A stretch of DNA of 64,000 nt from Hirundichthys speculiger. Its lineage: Eukaryota > Chordata > Actinopteri > Beloniformes > Exocoetidae. The translations under genes and the position numbers were made by a program. Position 1 is the stretch's first letter. Each line of letters opens with the position of its first letter. Below, piece by piece: positions 11,781 to 25,300 of the stretch. The DNA is taken from NCBI GenBank assembly GCA_018398805.1, contig JAGFBZ010000713.1, positions 371,501 to 435,500 on the forward strand. Reading direction: 5' to 3'. A model generated the notes under the pieces. That model was not told where the DNA came from, ran no database searches, and worked only from the letters and a program-made list of their open reading frames with translations.

Positions 11781-12951
11781 GTACGTTCCAGTGAGCAGTT
11801 TGTTGGCATGTTCAGGAGAACGTATCTAGTTCAGTTGATCCAGTGTTTTGATCCTGTGGTTTTGGTTTGTTTAGATTGATCCACGCGAAACTGTCAAATT
11901 AAAGAAAGATAAACGGAGGAAGAAAGATTTAGTCAGATTCAGACTAAAAGATGAGACCGATTCCATCTGGATCACCCTGTGGCATCACGACATCCAAGCA
12001 GCTCAGAGGAACATCAGTTGGAGATGTCATCCGGGTGGTCAACCTGAAGACCAGTCGCTACAACAACATCACATCTCTGAACTCAACTGACTTCACCGAA
12101 ATTGTCAAGGTAGCTGTTGTTGTCCTGCTGAGGCTCTCCGTCTGAAGTGTCTGTTTGACATCGTTGGTATGACAACCCATGTAGCTGGTAAATATGACTC
12201 CAGACAAAATCCAGAAGCAGCAGGAGCAACTTGATGTTTCCTGTCTGACCTCATTAGTCTGTCAGAGGTTTGTGGAGGAGTTCTTCACAACGTCGCTTCA
12301 GATGTTCACTCCTCCACAGCTCTCTGAAGGTCCCACCACAGCGTTTCAGTCAGATTCAGGTCTGGACTTTGATTTGGGTCATTCCAGAATCCTTGTAGAT
12401 CTGCTGCTGTGTTTGGACCATTGTTCTGTCACATGACCTGGTTTCAGCCAGTCTTTCGCTGTCAGATGGATCACATGTGACATGTGATCGACCTCACAGT
12501 TTGTTTAAGAACGACGGTAACGTTCCAGTTAGTTACAGCTGGTTTGACATAGTCACACCTTCTCATCCTGGATGGCGTTGGTGCAACAGAGCAGTTCAGA
12601 AGAACCTGTCAAGTTCTGCTTTGACCTATTTACTTCGGAAAGGATTGATTTCTCAATCTTCAGCTTGTCCTGACCTCAACCGTCTCTATTCTCATGTAGG
12701 TACAAAGTGTTGCTGCCCAGAAGGTTACCATGGAGATTATCGGCATCATCAAAGCTGGGAAGATTCAGACTGAGCTGGAGGCTCAGATCAACGACCAGGT
12801 GGAGACATTGGTCGCAGATTCTTCTCACCTGGCCAAAGTGTTGGGCGTCAGACTGGAGGGCGACATTGAAGACAGGCTCCTGGGGAAAATACCGATTTCT
12901 CTACAAGGAAAAATAAAAGGAAACAAGATCGTAAAGCTTGAAGCTGTTTAA
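11352..12951 (+). CDS. tandem OB-fold (HIN-200-like) gene, 3' three exons, probable frameshift
   Basis: Three exons with consensus splice sites, all phase 0, encode about 304 residues: 11352-11780, 11875-12109 and 12700-12951 (stop TAA at 12949). OB-like segment 1 includes FFFYLGVTDETDCIRVMVYG, then FEVGKFFNFRNV and AQTIIYNHSPF. Segment 2 runs LVRFRLKDETDSIWITLW, SVGDVIRVVNLKTSRY, TSLNSTDFTEIVK, then a C-terminal TMEIIGIIKAGK region. Two consecutive beta-rich OB folds of this length match the plan of a HIN-200 domain, the DNA-binding part of mammalian AIM2/IFI16; a single-strand DNA-binding RPA-type pair is the alternative. Exon 2 needs a one-base frame change between LWHHD and QLRGTSVGD, so this copy may be a pseudogene or carry a sequence error. 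The first exon lacks a start, so the 5' part lies left of the window, was displaced by transposons, or was lost. The next gene on this strand begins with a Pyrin-like domain. Confidence 0.65.
11875..12109 (+). CDS. OB-fold gene, exon B (second OB segment, frameshifted)
   Basis: The acceptor is TTTGTTTAG before ATTGATCCA and the donor is AAG|GTAGCT. The length of 235 nt is one more than a multiple of three, while both neighbours are phase 0. This agrees with a single extra base around 11990-12000, where the frame passes from LWHHDIQ to QLRGTSVGD. Confidence 0.7.
12700..12951 (+). CDS. OB-fold gene, exon C (C-terminal)
   Basis: The acceptor is TCATGTAG before GTACAAAGT. The 83 codons include TMEIIGIIKAGKIQTELEAQ and end with IVKLEAV and TAA. 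The spacing and beta-rich text fit the closing strands of the second OB fold and a C-terminal extension. Confidence 0.7.
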   Translation, partial: VQSVAAQKVTMEIIGIIKAGKIQTELEAQINDQVETLVADSSHLAKVLGVRLEGDIEDRLLGKIPISLQGKIKGNKIVKLEAV

Positions 12952-12957
12952 GAGTTG

Positions 12958-13690
12958 TGAAAGTATTGTCATACTTTGGGGTTCATCTTTGTGGTCTTGA
13001 GTTTGGTTTTTATGTGTTTTCATGGTTTTCTTGGTTTTGTCTACTCTTGTGTTTCTTTCCATTGATGTTAACTTTTTTCCTGGTTTGCTTTGAAAGTCTG
13101 TCCTTCCTCCATTCAGTTCTGTTTGACTTCCCCTTGTTCATCTCCCTGATCGTTTGCTCTTGGGTTTATTTGAGTCTTGTCTCTTGTCTCGTGTTCCTGT
13201 CCTGCTACCTTGTGAATGTCATGGCCTGGTCGCCATGGCAGCCCTGTGTGTATGTCTGTGTCAAGTTGGCGTCTCTCCCTGTCTTTAGTGGTTCCTGTTT
13301 TACTTTGAAAGGTCTGTCTTGTCTTCAATGTTTTCTGCTTTGCCTTCTCCCTCTTGTTACCTTGATTCCCTGCACCTGCCTCTGGTTTGTTCCTCTGTGT
13401 ATTTCAGTCCTGTCTCTTCCCTTGTCTGCGTGGGTCCATTAGTTTTCGTGGCATGTTGCGTGTTTTGCAGTCCTGCTTGTTCCCCTCTCATCGTCCTTCT
13501 CATCTCCCCTGGGCTTGGACTTTAAGTTAAGTTTGTATTTTGTGTTTTTGTGTTTTCGTGGTTTTGGGACTTTTGGGATTACTGGAGTTTTTTTTTTTAC
13601 TTACTGGATTTTGGATTTTGGTGTTTTTGTTCAATAAACCCTTTTTGTTTCATACCCTTGCTCCTGGGTCCTCCCTCCTACACCTACAAA
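12958..13690 (+). repeat. T/G-rich possible LTR or 3' repeat
   Basis: The stretch is strongly T/TG-rich on the plus strand with CTTGTCTC and TTTGTGTTTT blocks. It ends with CAATAAACCCTTTTTGTTTC (a polyadenylation-type signal), TGCTCCTGGGTCCTCCCTCC and then AAAACATGACAGAATGGACCC. That ending resembles fish Gypsy-type LTR/leader boundaries. No matching second LTR or polymerase is present. It could equally be the 3' UTR of the OB-fold gene. Confidence 0.35.
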
Positions 13691-13700
13691 ACATGACAGA

Positions 13701-14004
13701 ATGGACCCACCATACATCGGACCCAGCAGGAGGCATCACTGCCTTCTGGGGGGCAAAAGCCCCAAAAGCCTCCAGCAGGCTGGCAAGAGCTCGGCGTGGG
13801 GGCCGGCCCACTATTTGGCAGAACTGGCCTCTGAAGAGGATGACCGAACGCCTCGGAACAGGCAAGGTAGGCGCTCGCGATCTGGGGTGACCCCATGGAT
13901 GGTCAGTCATCGGAGGGCTCCTGTCGCCACGGTGGCCTTGGAGGCCACGTCACCTCCAAGCGCGCATCCCAGTGCGTGTCCCGGAGTGCACATCCCCCTC
14001 GGCC
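13701..14004 (+). pseudogene. possible retrotransposon leader or gag start, truncated
   Basis: The frame starting MDPPYIGPSRRHHC directly follows the possible LTR and is rich in R/P/S. It is interrupted at 14005 by another repeat. The similarity is only positional, so this is tentative. Confidence 0.2.
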
Positions 14005-14687
14005 CAGGGGCGGCGCTAGGGGGTAGCTTGCAGTTGCTATAGCAACCCCAAAATATGGCCTAGCAACCCCAAGAATTGAGACTATTAAAAATGAAAAAAT
14101 CTTAATTGTGTTAAATAAAATAAAAATTGTGACAATTTAATTTAAAATTAATTTCATGTCTTTTTGTTTTAAATTAAAATAAAAGGAAGACGATTAAAAA
14201 CGATGAGAGAGAGACTCGTCTCGCGAGAGCTGGCCTGCAGGGGTCACGCGAAGTCAGCTTGTGAAAAAAAAACCGGGCCATTAGAAAAATTACATCAAAA
14301 TGGAGGCTATCTGTTGAAGCATAAGTCTGCCAGATCTCTTCTGATGTGTACTTATGTGAATATTAACTGGTTAAAATGTGATGAACATGTTATTGTCAAA
14401 TGATTTGTAGTCTGGGCTGTTAATGTGCATTTCTCACTGCTGTGAAAAGCGGCATGACTATATGGTAAAATTATAATAACGAACTTCAAATTGATTTTTT
14501 TTTATCTGTTTCATGGCATCCGCGCTAGTTTCAGATAGCGCTGATTAGAATGAGTTGGCCGGTAATGACATACATATCCATATTTATGCTATTTAATTGG
14601 TATTGCAATTAAATTGTCCAGCAACTCCATACAATTGTTTAGCAACCCCTAAGCAACTGCTATGAAAATGTTCTGCCGCCGCCACTG
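14005..14687. mobile_element. non-autonomous DNA transposon (CAGGGGCGGCGCTAG ends)
   Basis: The left end CAGGGGCGGCGCTAG and the inverted right end CAGTGGCGGCGGCAG match at 12 of 15 positions. Both are followed inwards by AGCAACCCC/GGGGTTGCT motifs in inverted order. No clear target duplication and no transposase were seen. Confidence 0.5.
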
Positions 14688-15419
14688 CCACTGCGAGTGC
14701 GGCCCTGGAGACTATTCGCAGCCTCACTTTCCCGTGTCTCCGAGGCGGCGGAGGCGCCCTCACCTTCCCATGTTATGATTGCCAGTAGTTTTTCTTTGGA
14801 AAAAAATAAATATCTGTTCATTTAAAAAGTCAAAACTATTTTTGAATTTGTTCAAAGTATTGATGTAATGATCTTAGGTATACGGGTGTATTATTGGTTA
14901 TCAGTATCGGCCTTTAGGAGCTAAAGGTTATCGGTATCGGTTTTTAAAAACACCCTAATTTAAATAAGCTTTTTTTGATATCTTACCTCCTACTCTCCTT
15001 TATTTGGTCCAAAGACTCTTGACAAGTATGAGGCCCTCTATTCTACAGTTTATACAGTCCATGTTGTCCAGCCACTACAACAGAGATGTTTCAGTTTAAT
15101 CACCAATCAAAAAGCATTCAGATCCTCTATTTCCTGTGTGCTCTGGTGAGCACCCTGTTTGTTCTCCATCCTCCCACTGATCCCTGCTGTTATTAGTTCA
15201 CTTCCTAAATCAATCGGACACATTACTGCCAGCCACGTTGACACAGCAACAGCGATTATTGGGTGTTTTCTCTTTATTTAGCCGCTCTTGTGACTTTCTT
15301 GTCGTGAACTCAGCAACAGAGCTGAGGAACCGCCATCTTGCTGTCTTGCCGAGCCAAGGCCCAGCAGCAGTTGTTTCATTCATGCCGAATGAAACAAATG
15401 CTGAAAACATCTCTCACTT
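14688..15419. other. no recognisable gene
   Basis: This intergenic stretch has no exon or repeat that I can name, apart from a short TATCGGTATCGG motif pair near 14900-14940. Confidence 0.4.
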
Positions 15420-15423
15420 TATA

Positions 15424-17081
<1,658 letters not shown>

Positions 17082-17146
<65 letters not shown>
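17082..17146. repeat. (TA)n microsatellite
   Basis: A run of about 65 bases of TA directly follows the MITE. Confidence 0.95.
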
Positions 17147-17150
<4 letters not shown>

Positions 17151-17199
17151 TTCTCAGCACTCCTGATTTCATATTTGACATATATGCTTATGTTGCACC

Positions 17200-17300
17200 A
17201 CACAGACAAACAAGGGCAGAAAGAGAGTGGAGAAAACATGCAGCAAAGGATTGTTGGCCAGGAATCAAACCTGGAACTGCTGCAGAAGTACTGTTGACAA
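17200..17300 (-). repeat. tRNA-like SINE fragment
   Basis: On the minus strand the text CCAGGTTTGATTCCTGGCC resembles a polymerase III B box in a tRNA-derived fish SINE. Similar flanking text (ATGCAGCAAAGGATTG) recurs at 27560-27580. It is too diverged to assign a family. Confidence 0.4.
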
Positions 17301-17828
17301 TAAAGCAGACTCTCACTTCCACCTGTGGGCGATGTTCTACTACTTGTTCTTACTTCTGTTTTTATTGTTTGTGCTTCTGATTTGCTCAAACATGAAACTG
17401 AAAGTGTTTCAGTTTGTGCAACAGTAAAGACCGAACCATTGCAGGAGAGGAGGAGGGGTGACCCTCTGCAGGAGGACTAACTGTTGAATGGAAAAAAAAA
17501 GGTTTTTGAGGGTAGAAACCCCTCTCTGCATGTTGATACGTTGGTGTTTCCTGTAGAAGTTCACTCCCAGGCAGCGGGCTGGTGAATCAGTACGGTAAGT
17601 GGTTTCTACGTCTCACCTGGACAGTTGACTGCCACGAAGAGCTTCTCTGAAGGAAAAGAAAACCAAATCTGGTGAACAAAGGTCGAAGTAAGTGTTACCT
17701 CCAGGATCAACTGCTGATCACAAACAATAATGTTTCTGAGCTGATGTTTTCCAAAGCTTATCTCTGCTCTGCTGTTTTCTGAATAAAACTGGAGAATTAA
17801 TCTGGTTGATCTGGCCACCCCGCCAGCC

Positions 17829-18185
17829 AAGAGATGTAACCTCTCCAGCGTGTCCTGGGTCTGTCTCATGGTCTTCTCTTGGTTGGACATACCCAGAACA
17901 GCTCCCTCAATAGGCCCCCAAGAGGCAAACCACCGACCTTCTGACCCGAAGGTCTGGCCCCCAAGGCCTGGCCCCCAAGGTCTGGCCCCAAGGTCCTGCC
18001 ACTCTGGAGGAAACTCATTTCAGCCACTTGTTTCTACGAGCTCTTTACCCATAATTATGACCACAGGTGAGGGTTGGAACAAAGACTGAACTTTTCACCA
18101 CAACGGACCAGAACAGAGTTCACTGTCTGCAGTGGACGCTGCACGGATCCACCGGTCAATCGCTCTCTCCATTCTTTCCTCCCTC
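17829..18185 (-). mobile_element. Rex3/RTE-like LINE 3' fragment, old
   Basis: The text TCTCCAGCGTGTCCTGGGTC, CTTGGTTGGACATACCC and GTGAGGGTTGGAACAAAGA matches, with many changes and gaps, the minus-strand LINE at 5.3-5.75 kb. It is a decayed second insertion. Confidence 0.75.
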
Positions 18186-18300
18186 GTTCAATTCAATTCA
18201 ATTTTATTTGTATAGCGTCTGTTACAATGTTAGTCGTCTCATGGCGCTTTACAGAGACCCAGATCATGACCCCCCCGAGCAAATATCTAATAACTAAAAT
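18186..18300 (+). repeat. fish interspersed repeat (TTCAATTTTATTTGTATAGC)
   Basis: TTCAATTCAATTTTATTTGT, then ATAGCG and ATGGCGCTTTACAGA, is a widely dispersed fish repeat signature. Only one end is present before the minisatellite starts. Confidence 0.55.
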
Positions 18301-18319
18301 TATAACTTTAAATCCAAAT

Positions 18320-18720
18320 CGAGGGCCAGGAGGCTCCAGGACCGGGAGGTTCCAGGGCCGGGGGGCTCCAGGGAGTCTCCAGGACCTGGGGGCTCCATGA
18401 CCGGGAGGCTCCACGGACCGGGGGGCTCCAGGGAGTCTCCAGGGAGGGACCGGGAGGTTCCAGGACCGGGGGGCTCCAGGACCGGGGGGCTCCAGGGAGT
18501 CTCCAGGACCGGGAGGTCTCCAGGACCAGGGGGGCTCCAGGACCAGGGGGCTCCACGACCGGAGGGCTCCAGGGAGTCTCCAGGACCGGGGGGCTCCAGG
18601 ACCGGGAATCTCCAGGGCCGGGGGGCTCCAGGGAGGCTCCAGGACCGGGATGTTCCAGGACCGGGAGGCTCCAGGACCGGGAGTCTCCAGGACCGGGGGG
18701 CTCCAGGACCGGTGGAGTCC
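18320..18720. repeat. CCAGGACCGGGG minisatellite
   Basis: About 400 bp of GGCTCCAGGACCGGGAG units (15-18 bp), with irregular CAGGGAGTCT inserts. Proline-rich open frames on both strands here are products of the repeat. Confidence 0.95.
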
Positions 18721-19035
18721 AGACCAGAGACCAGGTCTCATTCTCCTGGATGAGAGTCTGGAGCAGAAACTTGAGGTTAATGATGAGATCCGTCAGGACA
18801 CGCGTCACCTCAGTCAGGAGGCCTCAGCAGAGATTCTTGTCTGCTGGTAGTCAGCTCAGATTTGTTCTTGTTAACAAGCATTTAAAGAATAAACAGTTTT
18901 AGTTGTGGTCATATCCAGTTTTTTTAGATTATATTTTGGGGAAAACATTTACGTCTGAAGTTGGAACTGGGAGCAGACTGGAACTGGAACTGACTTCTGT
19001 TTCTTCTTGTTGCTGCGTTCGTCTGGCTGCTGAAG

Positions 19036-19339
19036 ATGTCTCTGAAGAACTTTGAGGCCAAGTGGAAAACGCAGCTGACCTTCATCCTGCAGGAGCTGGA
19101 AGACTCTCAGTTCAACGTCCTGCTGTTCCTGCTGGATAAAATCCCACAGGGAGTGAAGGGGGGGAAAGCAAGGGAGGAAATGACCAAAATAATCATCCAG
19201 TACTACGGGGTGGAGGAGTCTATCAACATCATCAAGAATGCAATGGATAGCAAGATCCCGAGGAGGGATGCCGCCATCCAGGACCTGCTGCGCCCCATGG
19301 TGGCCAAACTGCAGACAGGGCGCACGAAGAATAAAAGCG
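19036..19339 (+). CDS. PYD gene exon 1: Pyrin-like death-fold domain
   Basis: The exon starts with ATG after GCTGCTGAAG and encodes MSLKNFEAKWKTQLTFILQE, then DSQFNVLLFLLDKIP, a GKAREEMTKIIIQYYG segment and a final helix ending DLLRPMVAKL. The helix-loop-helix order, the IP before helix 3 and the YG before helix 5 fit a PYD; a CARD-like death fold is the alternative. The donor is AGCG|GTGAGT, phase 1. No obvious TATA box was found upstream, and a 5' UTR exon is possible. Confidence 0.72.
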
Positions 19340-22300
19340 GTGAGTTCCAGAGAACATATTTACCTCTGCTTCGGCTAACATTTACTAAAACCGCAGAGGA
19401 AAATTCACTCTCCTGTAAATAAACTGACACTAAGATGTTTTTCAGGGAGGAGGAGCAGAGCTGTCAGCAATTCAGGCTCAGTGGGCAAGAAACAAAACCG
19501 TCCATCTGGTACGTTTGAAGCTGGACTTATATTTTACCTCTGCTTCCTGAACGACAGAGATTAACATTAATGTGACTCTGGAGTGACAGGACAGAGGAAA
19601 TGGTTTCCTGCCATGACTGAAATGAAAATTTAAATCACACGACGCTTCAAAACTGAGTGTTCTGGTCCTGGATGGAGGAATACAGTAAACCCCCACACTT
19701 CACAGTTAATGGGGGCTCTGACCCCCCCTGCGAATGGTGAAACCCGCAATGTGCAGTACCCCCTCCACTTTTTTGAAAAAAAAAAGTGCACTTCGTTTGA
19801 ATTTTTTTTTATTTTTAAATTTTTTTTCAAATATTTTTTTTTTTATGAATACTTTAAAAACCTCCGCATTGTACTGAGACCGTGAACTGTGAGGGTTTAC
19901 TGTATTTCATATTTACCTTCATGCTGAGTCATGAAGGGTTTTGTCTTTATGAATCCATTTATGAGGAGCAGCGCATTAATGAGGTCAGACGCTGATGCTG
20001 GACAAGAAGGTCTGGCTCACAGTCTCTGTTCGGTCCACCCCAAAGCTGCTGGATCGGGTCGAGGTCAGGAGTCTGGGTGGAGGTCAGGGTCTGGGTGGAG
20101 GTCAGAGTCTGGGTGGAGGTCAGGGTCTGGGTGGAGGTCAGGGTCTGGGTGGAGGTCAGAGTCTGGGTGGAGGTCGGGAGTCTGGGTGGAGGTCAGGAGT
20201 CTGGGTGGAGGTCAGGAGTCTCTGGGTGGAGGTCAGGAGTCTGGGTGGTGGTCCGGGGGGTGGAGGTCAGGGGGTCAGGAGTCCGGGGGAGGTCAGGAGC
20301 CTGGGTGGAGGTCGGGAGTCTGGGTGGAGGTCAGAGTCTGGGTGGAGGTCAGGAGTCTGGGTGGAGGTCAGGAGGTCAGGAGTCCGGGTGGAGGTCAGAG
20401 TCTAGGTGGAGGTCAGGAGTCCGGGTGGAGGTCAGAGTCTGGGTGGAGGTCTGGGTGGAGGTCAGGGGTCTGGGTGGAGGTCAGGAGTCTGGGTGGAGGT
20501 CAGGAGTCTGGGTGGAGGTCAGGAGTCTGGGTGGAGGTCAGGGGGTGGAGGTCAGGAGGGTCAGGGGGGGTCAGGGGTGGAGGTCAGGGGGGGTCTGGGT
20601 GGAGGAGGTCAGGAGTGGAGTGGTCAGGAGAGTCTGGATGGAGGTCAGAGTCTGGGTGGAGGTCAGGAGTCTGGGGTCAGGAGGTCAGGAGGTCAGGTGG
20701 AGGTGGAGGTCTGGAGGAAGGGGTCTGGGTGGAGGTCAGGTCAGGGGTCTGGGTGGAGGTCAGGAGTCTGGGTGGAGGTCAGGAGTCTGGGTGGAGGTCA
20801 GGAGCCTGGGTGGAGGTCAGGAGTCTGGGTGGAAGTCAGGAGCCTGGGTGGAGGTCAGGAGTCTGGGTGGAGGTCGGAGGTCTGGGTGGAGGTCGGGAGT
20901 CTGGGTGGAGGTCAGGAGTCTGGGTGGAGGTCAGGAGTCTGGGTGGAGGGGTCAGGAGTCTGGGTGGAGGTCAGGAGTCCCATTGACTCGGTTCTGTGAC
21001 TCTACGAAGTCTTCGCTGTTGTTCCTAAACTTTAATGCAAAATCTCACAAATGTTGAATTTTGTTTACCACAGCTGAGGTCTTCAGTTTTAGCTCTAAAA
21101 CCATCCACTGAGTGAACTAAACACTGTTTTTTTTCTCTCCTCGTTAAAGATCAGAGCAGCCAACCTGACGAGGTAATAAGCGGTTCATTCGTTAAACATA
21201 TATTCGTATTTGCTGTCGTCTAATGCTGCTTCAACGCTGCTTTTATCCAGAAAGACGCTGTTCTGGATCCAGATGGAAACCGCCAGCTTCTCTCTGAAGA
21301 TCCAGCTGTGCAGGAAACATCTGGAGGCTCGAAGCAGAAACAGAAGAGGGTGAGCTTTAAAACGATGGTGCAGCTCTTCACATCAACAGATCTTTTCATG
21401 AAGAATCATCAACTTATAAGATACAGTCATGGAAAAAATTATTAGACCACCATTTTTTTCTTCACTTTCTTGTTCATTTTAATACCTGGTACCACTAAAC
21501 GTCATCATGTGACTAAAACAGACAGAAAAGGAAACACTGAATGCATAAAAGCAGTGTTTTTGGCAGTACAACACCATAGCTATTGATGTAAAAACTTAAG
21601 TTATGATCAAGAAAACCATGGAAAATGGTAAGATATCAGCTTTTAAATAAAACTCTTATGAGCAATCTTTGTGGTTATCGTTATGTTTGTCCAAACAAAT
21701 GTACCTTTAGTTGTACCAGGCATTAAAATGAACAAGAAACTGAAGAAAACAAGGGTGGTCTAATAATTTTTTCCATGACTGTACATTCATTGACTTTAAC
21801 AAGTCATCAAACAAATTTCAAATATTGTTCGCCATCATGTTGGGCAGGAAAACGCTGACAGTATCCAACATTAACGTCATTTGTTGACCGTATTGAGGCA
21901 TAAATGCTTTCTTTTAAGGACCGTCTCTATCTTGTCCACAGTCTCGTTCTTTTTCTGCTCAGACTGATCCTGTCGGTCCGGCGAAGCCCAAACAGAGGAA
22001 GAGAAAGATGGAAGTTTCAGCTCTAAAACTAGAAGGTTCCACAGAAACCCCGCAGATACAGGTTGGTAGCAGAGAGGTCCAGACCCCCCCTTACCCAGCT
22101 GTCTCCTTCAGCTCTTCCAGGAGGACACCGGTGTGTCCCCAGAGCAGCTGAGACATGTAGTCCCTCCAGCCTGTCCTGGGTCTGCCCAGGGGCCTCCTCC
22201 TGGTTGGAAACACCTCCCCCAGGAGGGGGGGGGGGTCCAGGGGGGGCATCCTATCCAGATACTCAAACCACCTCAACTGGCTCTTCTCGATGTGGAGGAG

Positions 22301-25300
22301 CAGCAGCTCTACTCCCGAGACTCTTCCAGAAGACTGAACTTCCCCTCCTGTCTCTGAGGGAGAGTCCAGCCCCCCAGCGGAGGAAACTCATTTCAGCTGC
22401 TTGTATTCATGGTCCCATTTAGTCAGTTATTACTAGGGACGGGAATTGATAACTTTGGAGAAAAAGGAGAATCGATTTTTTTTACTTAGAAGTCACAACC
22501 TTACAAACTCAACAGCGACAATCATTAAACTGCCCCGAGTCCTGACATTGGCTGCCACCACCAATATCTTTACCTCTCTGGAGTAAATGTGGACCCAGCC
22601 TGTCAGAGAGCACCGACCGGACCCGAGACTAACTGTACTGATCCCGACCCGAACCCGGAGTCACGTCTTTTGAATGGACCTGAGACCCGATTCGGGTCGG
22701 AACCTCGGGTTTTCGGGTTGTCGGGTTGTTCCGAAGACCTCTACTAAGCAGTCGTGTTATCTTCAGGGACAAGCTCAGGAAAAAAGACATGCAGAGTAAG
22801 AACAGTAACACATAGTTTAATGACTCAAGATCAGTTCCACCAACAAGAAGGTAAGTGAACACATCACAGGGAGCATCATAAGGCGTCTCGGATGGTCTCT
22901 GCAGCTGAAAACAGAGATTCATTCAAACGCACTTGCTCAAAAGAATCATGACGACCTCTGGCTCCTTCCCCGTCAAAGAGGTGACGTTTCATGTCCCATG
23001 AGCAGTTCTGTCGAAGCCCCCGACCCACACGGGCCCTCCTGTAAGCGGTGTCACAGTAGGATGAAACCCCACCCACCAGGCGCTCCCTATGAGCCCCGCC
23101 CCCAGGCCTGGCTCCTGGGTGGGGCCAAAGAGGGTCCATGTCGTAGGAGCCAGTTTTACCAACGCAGACTAAAGGTCCCATATTCTGCTTTTCTTGACTT
23201 AACATGAACAGTTCATGAGTGACGAAGTAAAGCAACAAGAAAGGAGATGGATCAATGAACTGAAAGGGCAAACGAAGAAACTGAAAGAGAAAGCAGAAAT
23301 GAGGAAAGGGATGAATAAACTGTAACAAGTGTTTCCATCTTGTGCTGTTTCTTCCTTCAGACCGATCCTGCCGGTCCAGAGAAGCCAAAGAAGAAGAAGA
23401 AGACAGAGAAGAAAGATTCAGCCCTGAAACCGACGGGGTCCTCAGAAACCCTGATGATGCAGGTGGATGCTGCTTCCTACATATCAGATTCAATATTTCA
23501 ACGCTGCGCAGTCAGTGTTTCTTATCCTGATGTCAGAAAGTCAGGGAAAGATTCAAAACAACGAGAATTGATGACTGAATTGAGAGGGAAGACAAGCAAG
23601 GAAGGAAGGAACTGATCAAGGAAGTTAGCTGCGAGTGATCAGATGCTCCCTAATCCTTCAGTCCTCTTAGTGTTGCACTTCTTCATCAGACACACGACTC
23701 TCTTCCTTCTTCATCTTCCACCTCTTCATCATCTCCATCTGTCTTTGTCCTCTTCATCTTCCTCACCACCAGAGTCATCTTCCACCTCCATCCTCCACCT
23801 CCATCCTCTGCTGTCTGGCTGCTCTCTCTCCTCCCACTACTCTCCAGTCTCTGATCTCCTTCAGTGTCCATCATCTCCAGGTGTGGTCCACCTGTGTGCT
23901 CCTACCTCCGCTCTGATCAGTCTCCCTGTGTTCCTGCCTCTTCTAGAAGAAAGTCTTCACTTCAACCATCTCCATCCATCTGACCTTCTACATTCTGATG
24001 TCCCGAACACCAAACCTGTCCATCACCTCTTCATCACCTCTGTTGTCTTCCCCAACATGACCACTGAAGTCTGCTTTCATCTCTGGAGATCCTCTGCATC
24101 ACTTCATCCACCTCCTGAACTTCTCCTTCTCTTCTAACTCTGGTCCAAACTGTGGGTCAGAACCTCTAACTACAGTTATGGCCAAAAGTTTTGAGAATGA
24201 CACAAATATGTTACTTTTTCACAAAGTCTGCTGCTTCAGAGTTTTTATATGTTTTTGTCAGGTGTTTCTATGTTATAATGAAATACAATTAGAAGCATTT
24301 CATCACTTTCAAAAGCTTTTATTGAGAATTACACATAATTCATGCAATAAGTCAATATTTGCAGTGCTGACCCTTCTTTTTCAAGATCTCTGCAGTTCTC
24401 CCTGGCATGCTGTTAATCAACTTCTGGACCAAATCCTGACTGATGGCAGTCCATTCTTGCATAATCAACGTTTGGAGTTTGTCAGAATTTGTGGGTTTTT
24501 GATTGTCCACCCGCCTCTTGAGGATTGACCACAAGTTCTCAATGGGATTAAGTTCCGTGGAGTTTCCTGGCCAAGGGCCCAAAATCTTAATGTTTTGTTC
24601 CCCGAGCCATTTCGTTATGACTTTTGCTTTATGGCGAGGCGCTCCATCATGCTGGAAAAGGCATTCTTCATCACCAAACTGCCCTTGGATGGTTGGGAGA
24701 CGTTGCTCTTGGAGGACCTTCTGGTACCGTTCTTCATTCATGGCTGTGCTTTTAGGCGAGATTGTGAGAGATCCAACTCCCTTGACCGAAAAGCAACTTC
24801 ACACATGAATGGTCTCTGGATGCTTCACTGTTGGCATGAGACAGGACTGATGGTAGCGCTCATCTCGTCTCCTCCAAACAAGCCTTCTTCCAGATGCCCC
24901 AAACGGTCGGAAAGGGGATTGATCAGAGAAAATCACTTTACCCCAGTCCTCAGGAGTCCAGTACCATCAGTCCTGTCTCATGTGAGGCAGTGAAGCATCC
25001 AGAGACCATTCATGTGGGGGGTTGAACTGCAGCCTCTAGTGCTCAGAATAAGAACTGCAGCCTCTAGTGGTCGGTAGAGGAACTGCAGCCTCCAGTGGTC
25101 GGTAGAGGAACTGCAGCCTCTAGTTGTCTGTAGAGGAACTGCAGCCTCTAGTGGTCGGTAGAAGAACTGCAGCCTCCAGTGGTTGGTAGAGGAACTGCAG
25201 CCGCCAGTGGTCGGTAGAAGAACTGCAGCCTCCAGTGGTTGGTAGAGGAACTGCAGCCTCCAGTGGATGGTAGAGGAACTGCAGCCTCCAGTGGTCGGTA

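Noticed and set aside
18193..18808. Proline/glycine-rich frames of 166-182 codons on the minus strand, collagen-like
   Set aside because: They are generated by the CCAGGACCGGGG repeat and present in several frames and on both strands.
19931..21057. Open frames up to 351 codons rich in SGWRSGVWVEV on the plus strand
   Set aside because: They are read-through of the 19-bp minisatellite in all three frames. They have no splice or start context.
23643..24137. A 164-codon frame rich in L/S/H/P
   Set aside because: It comes from a CT-rich intronic stretch with no splice sites, no domain and no phase compatible with the PYD gene.
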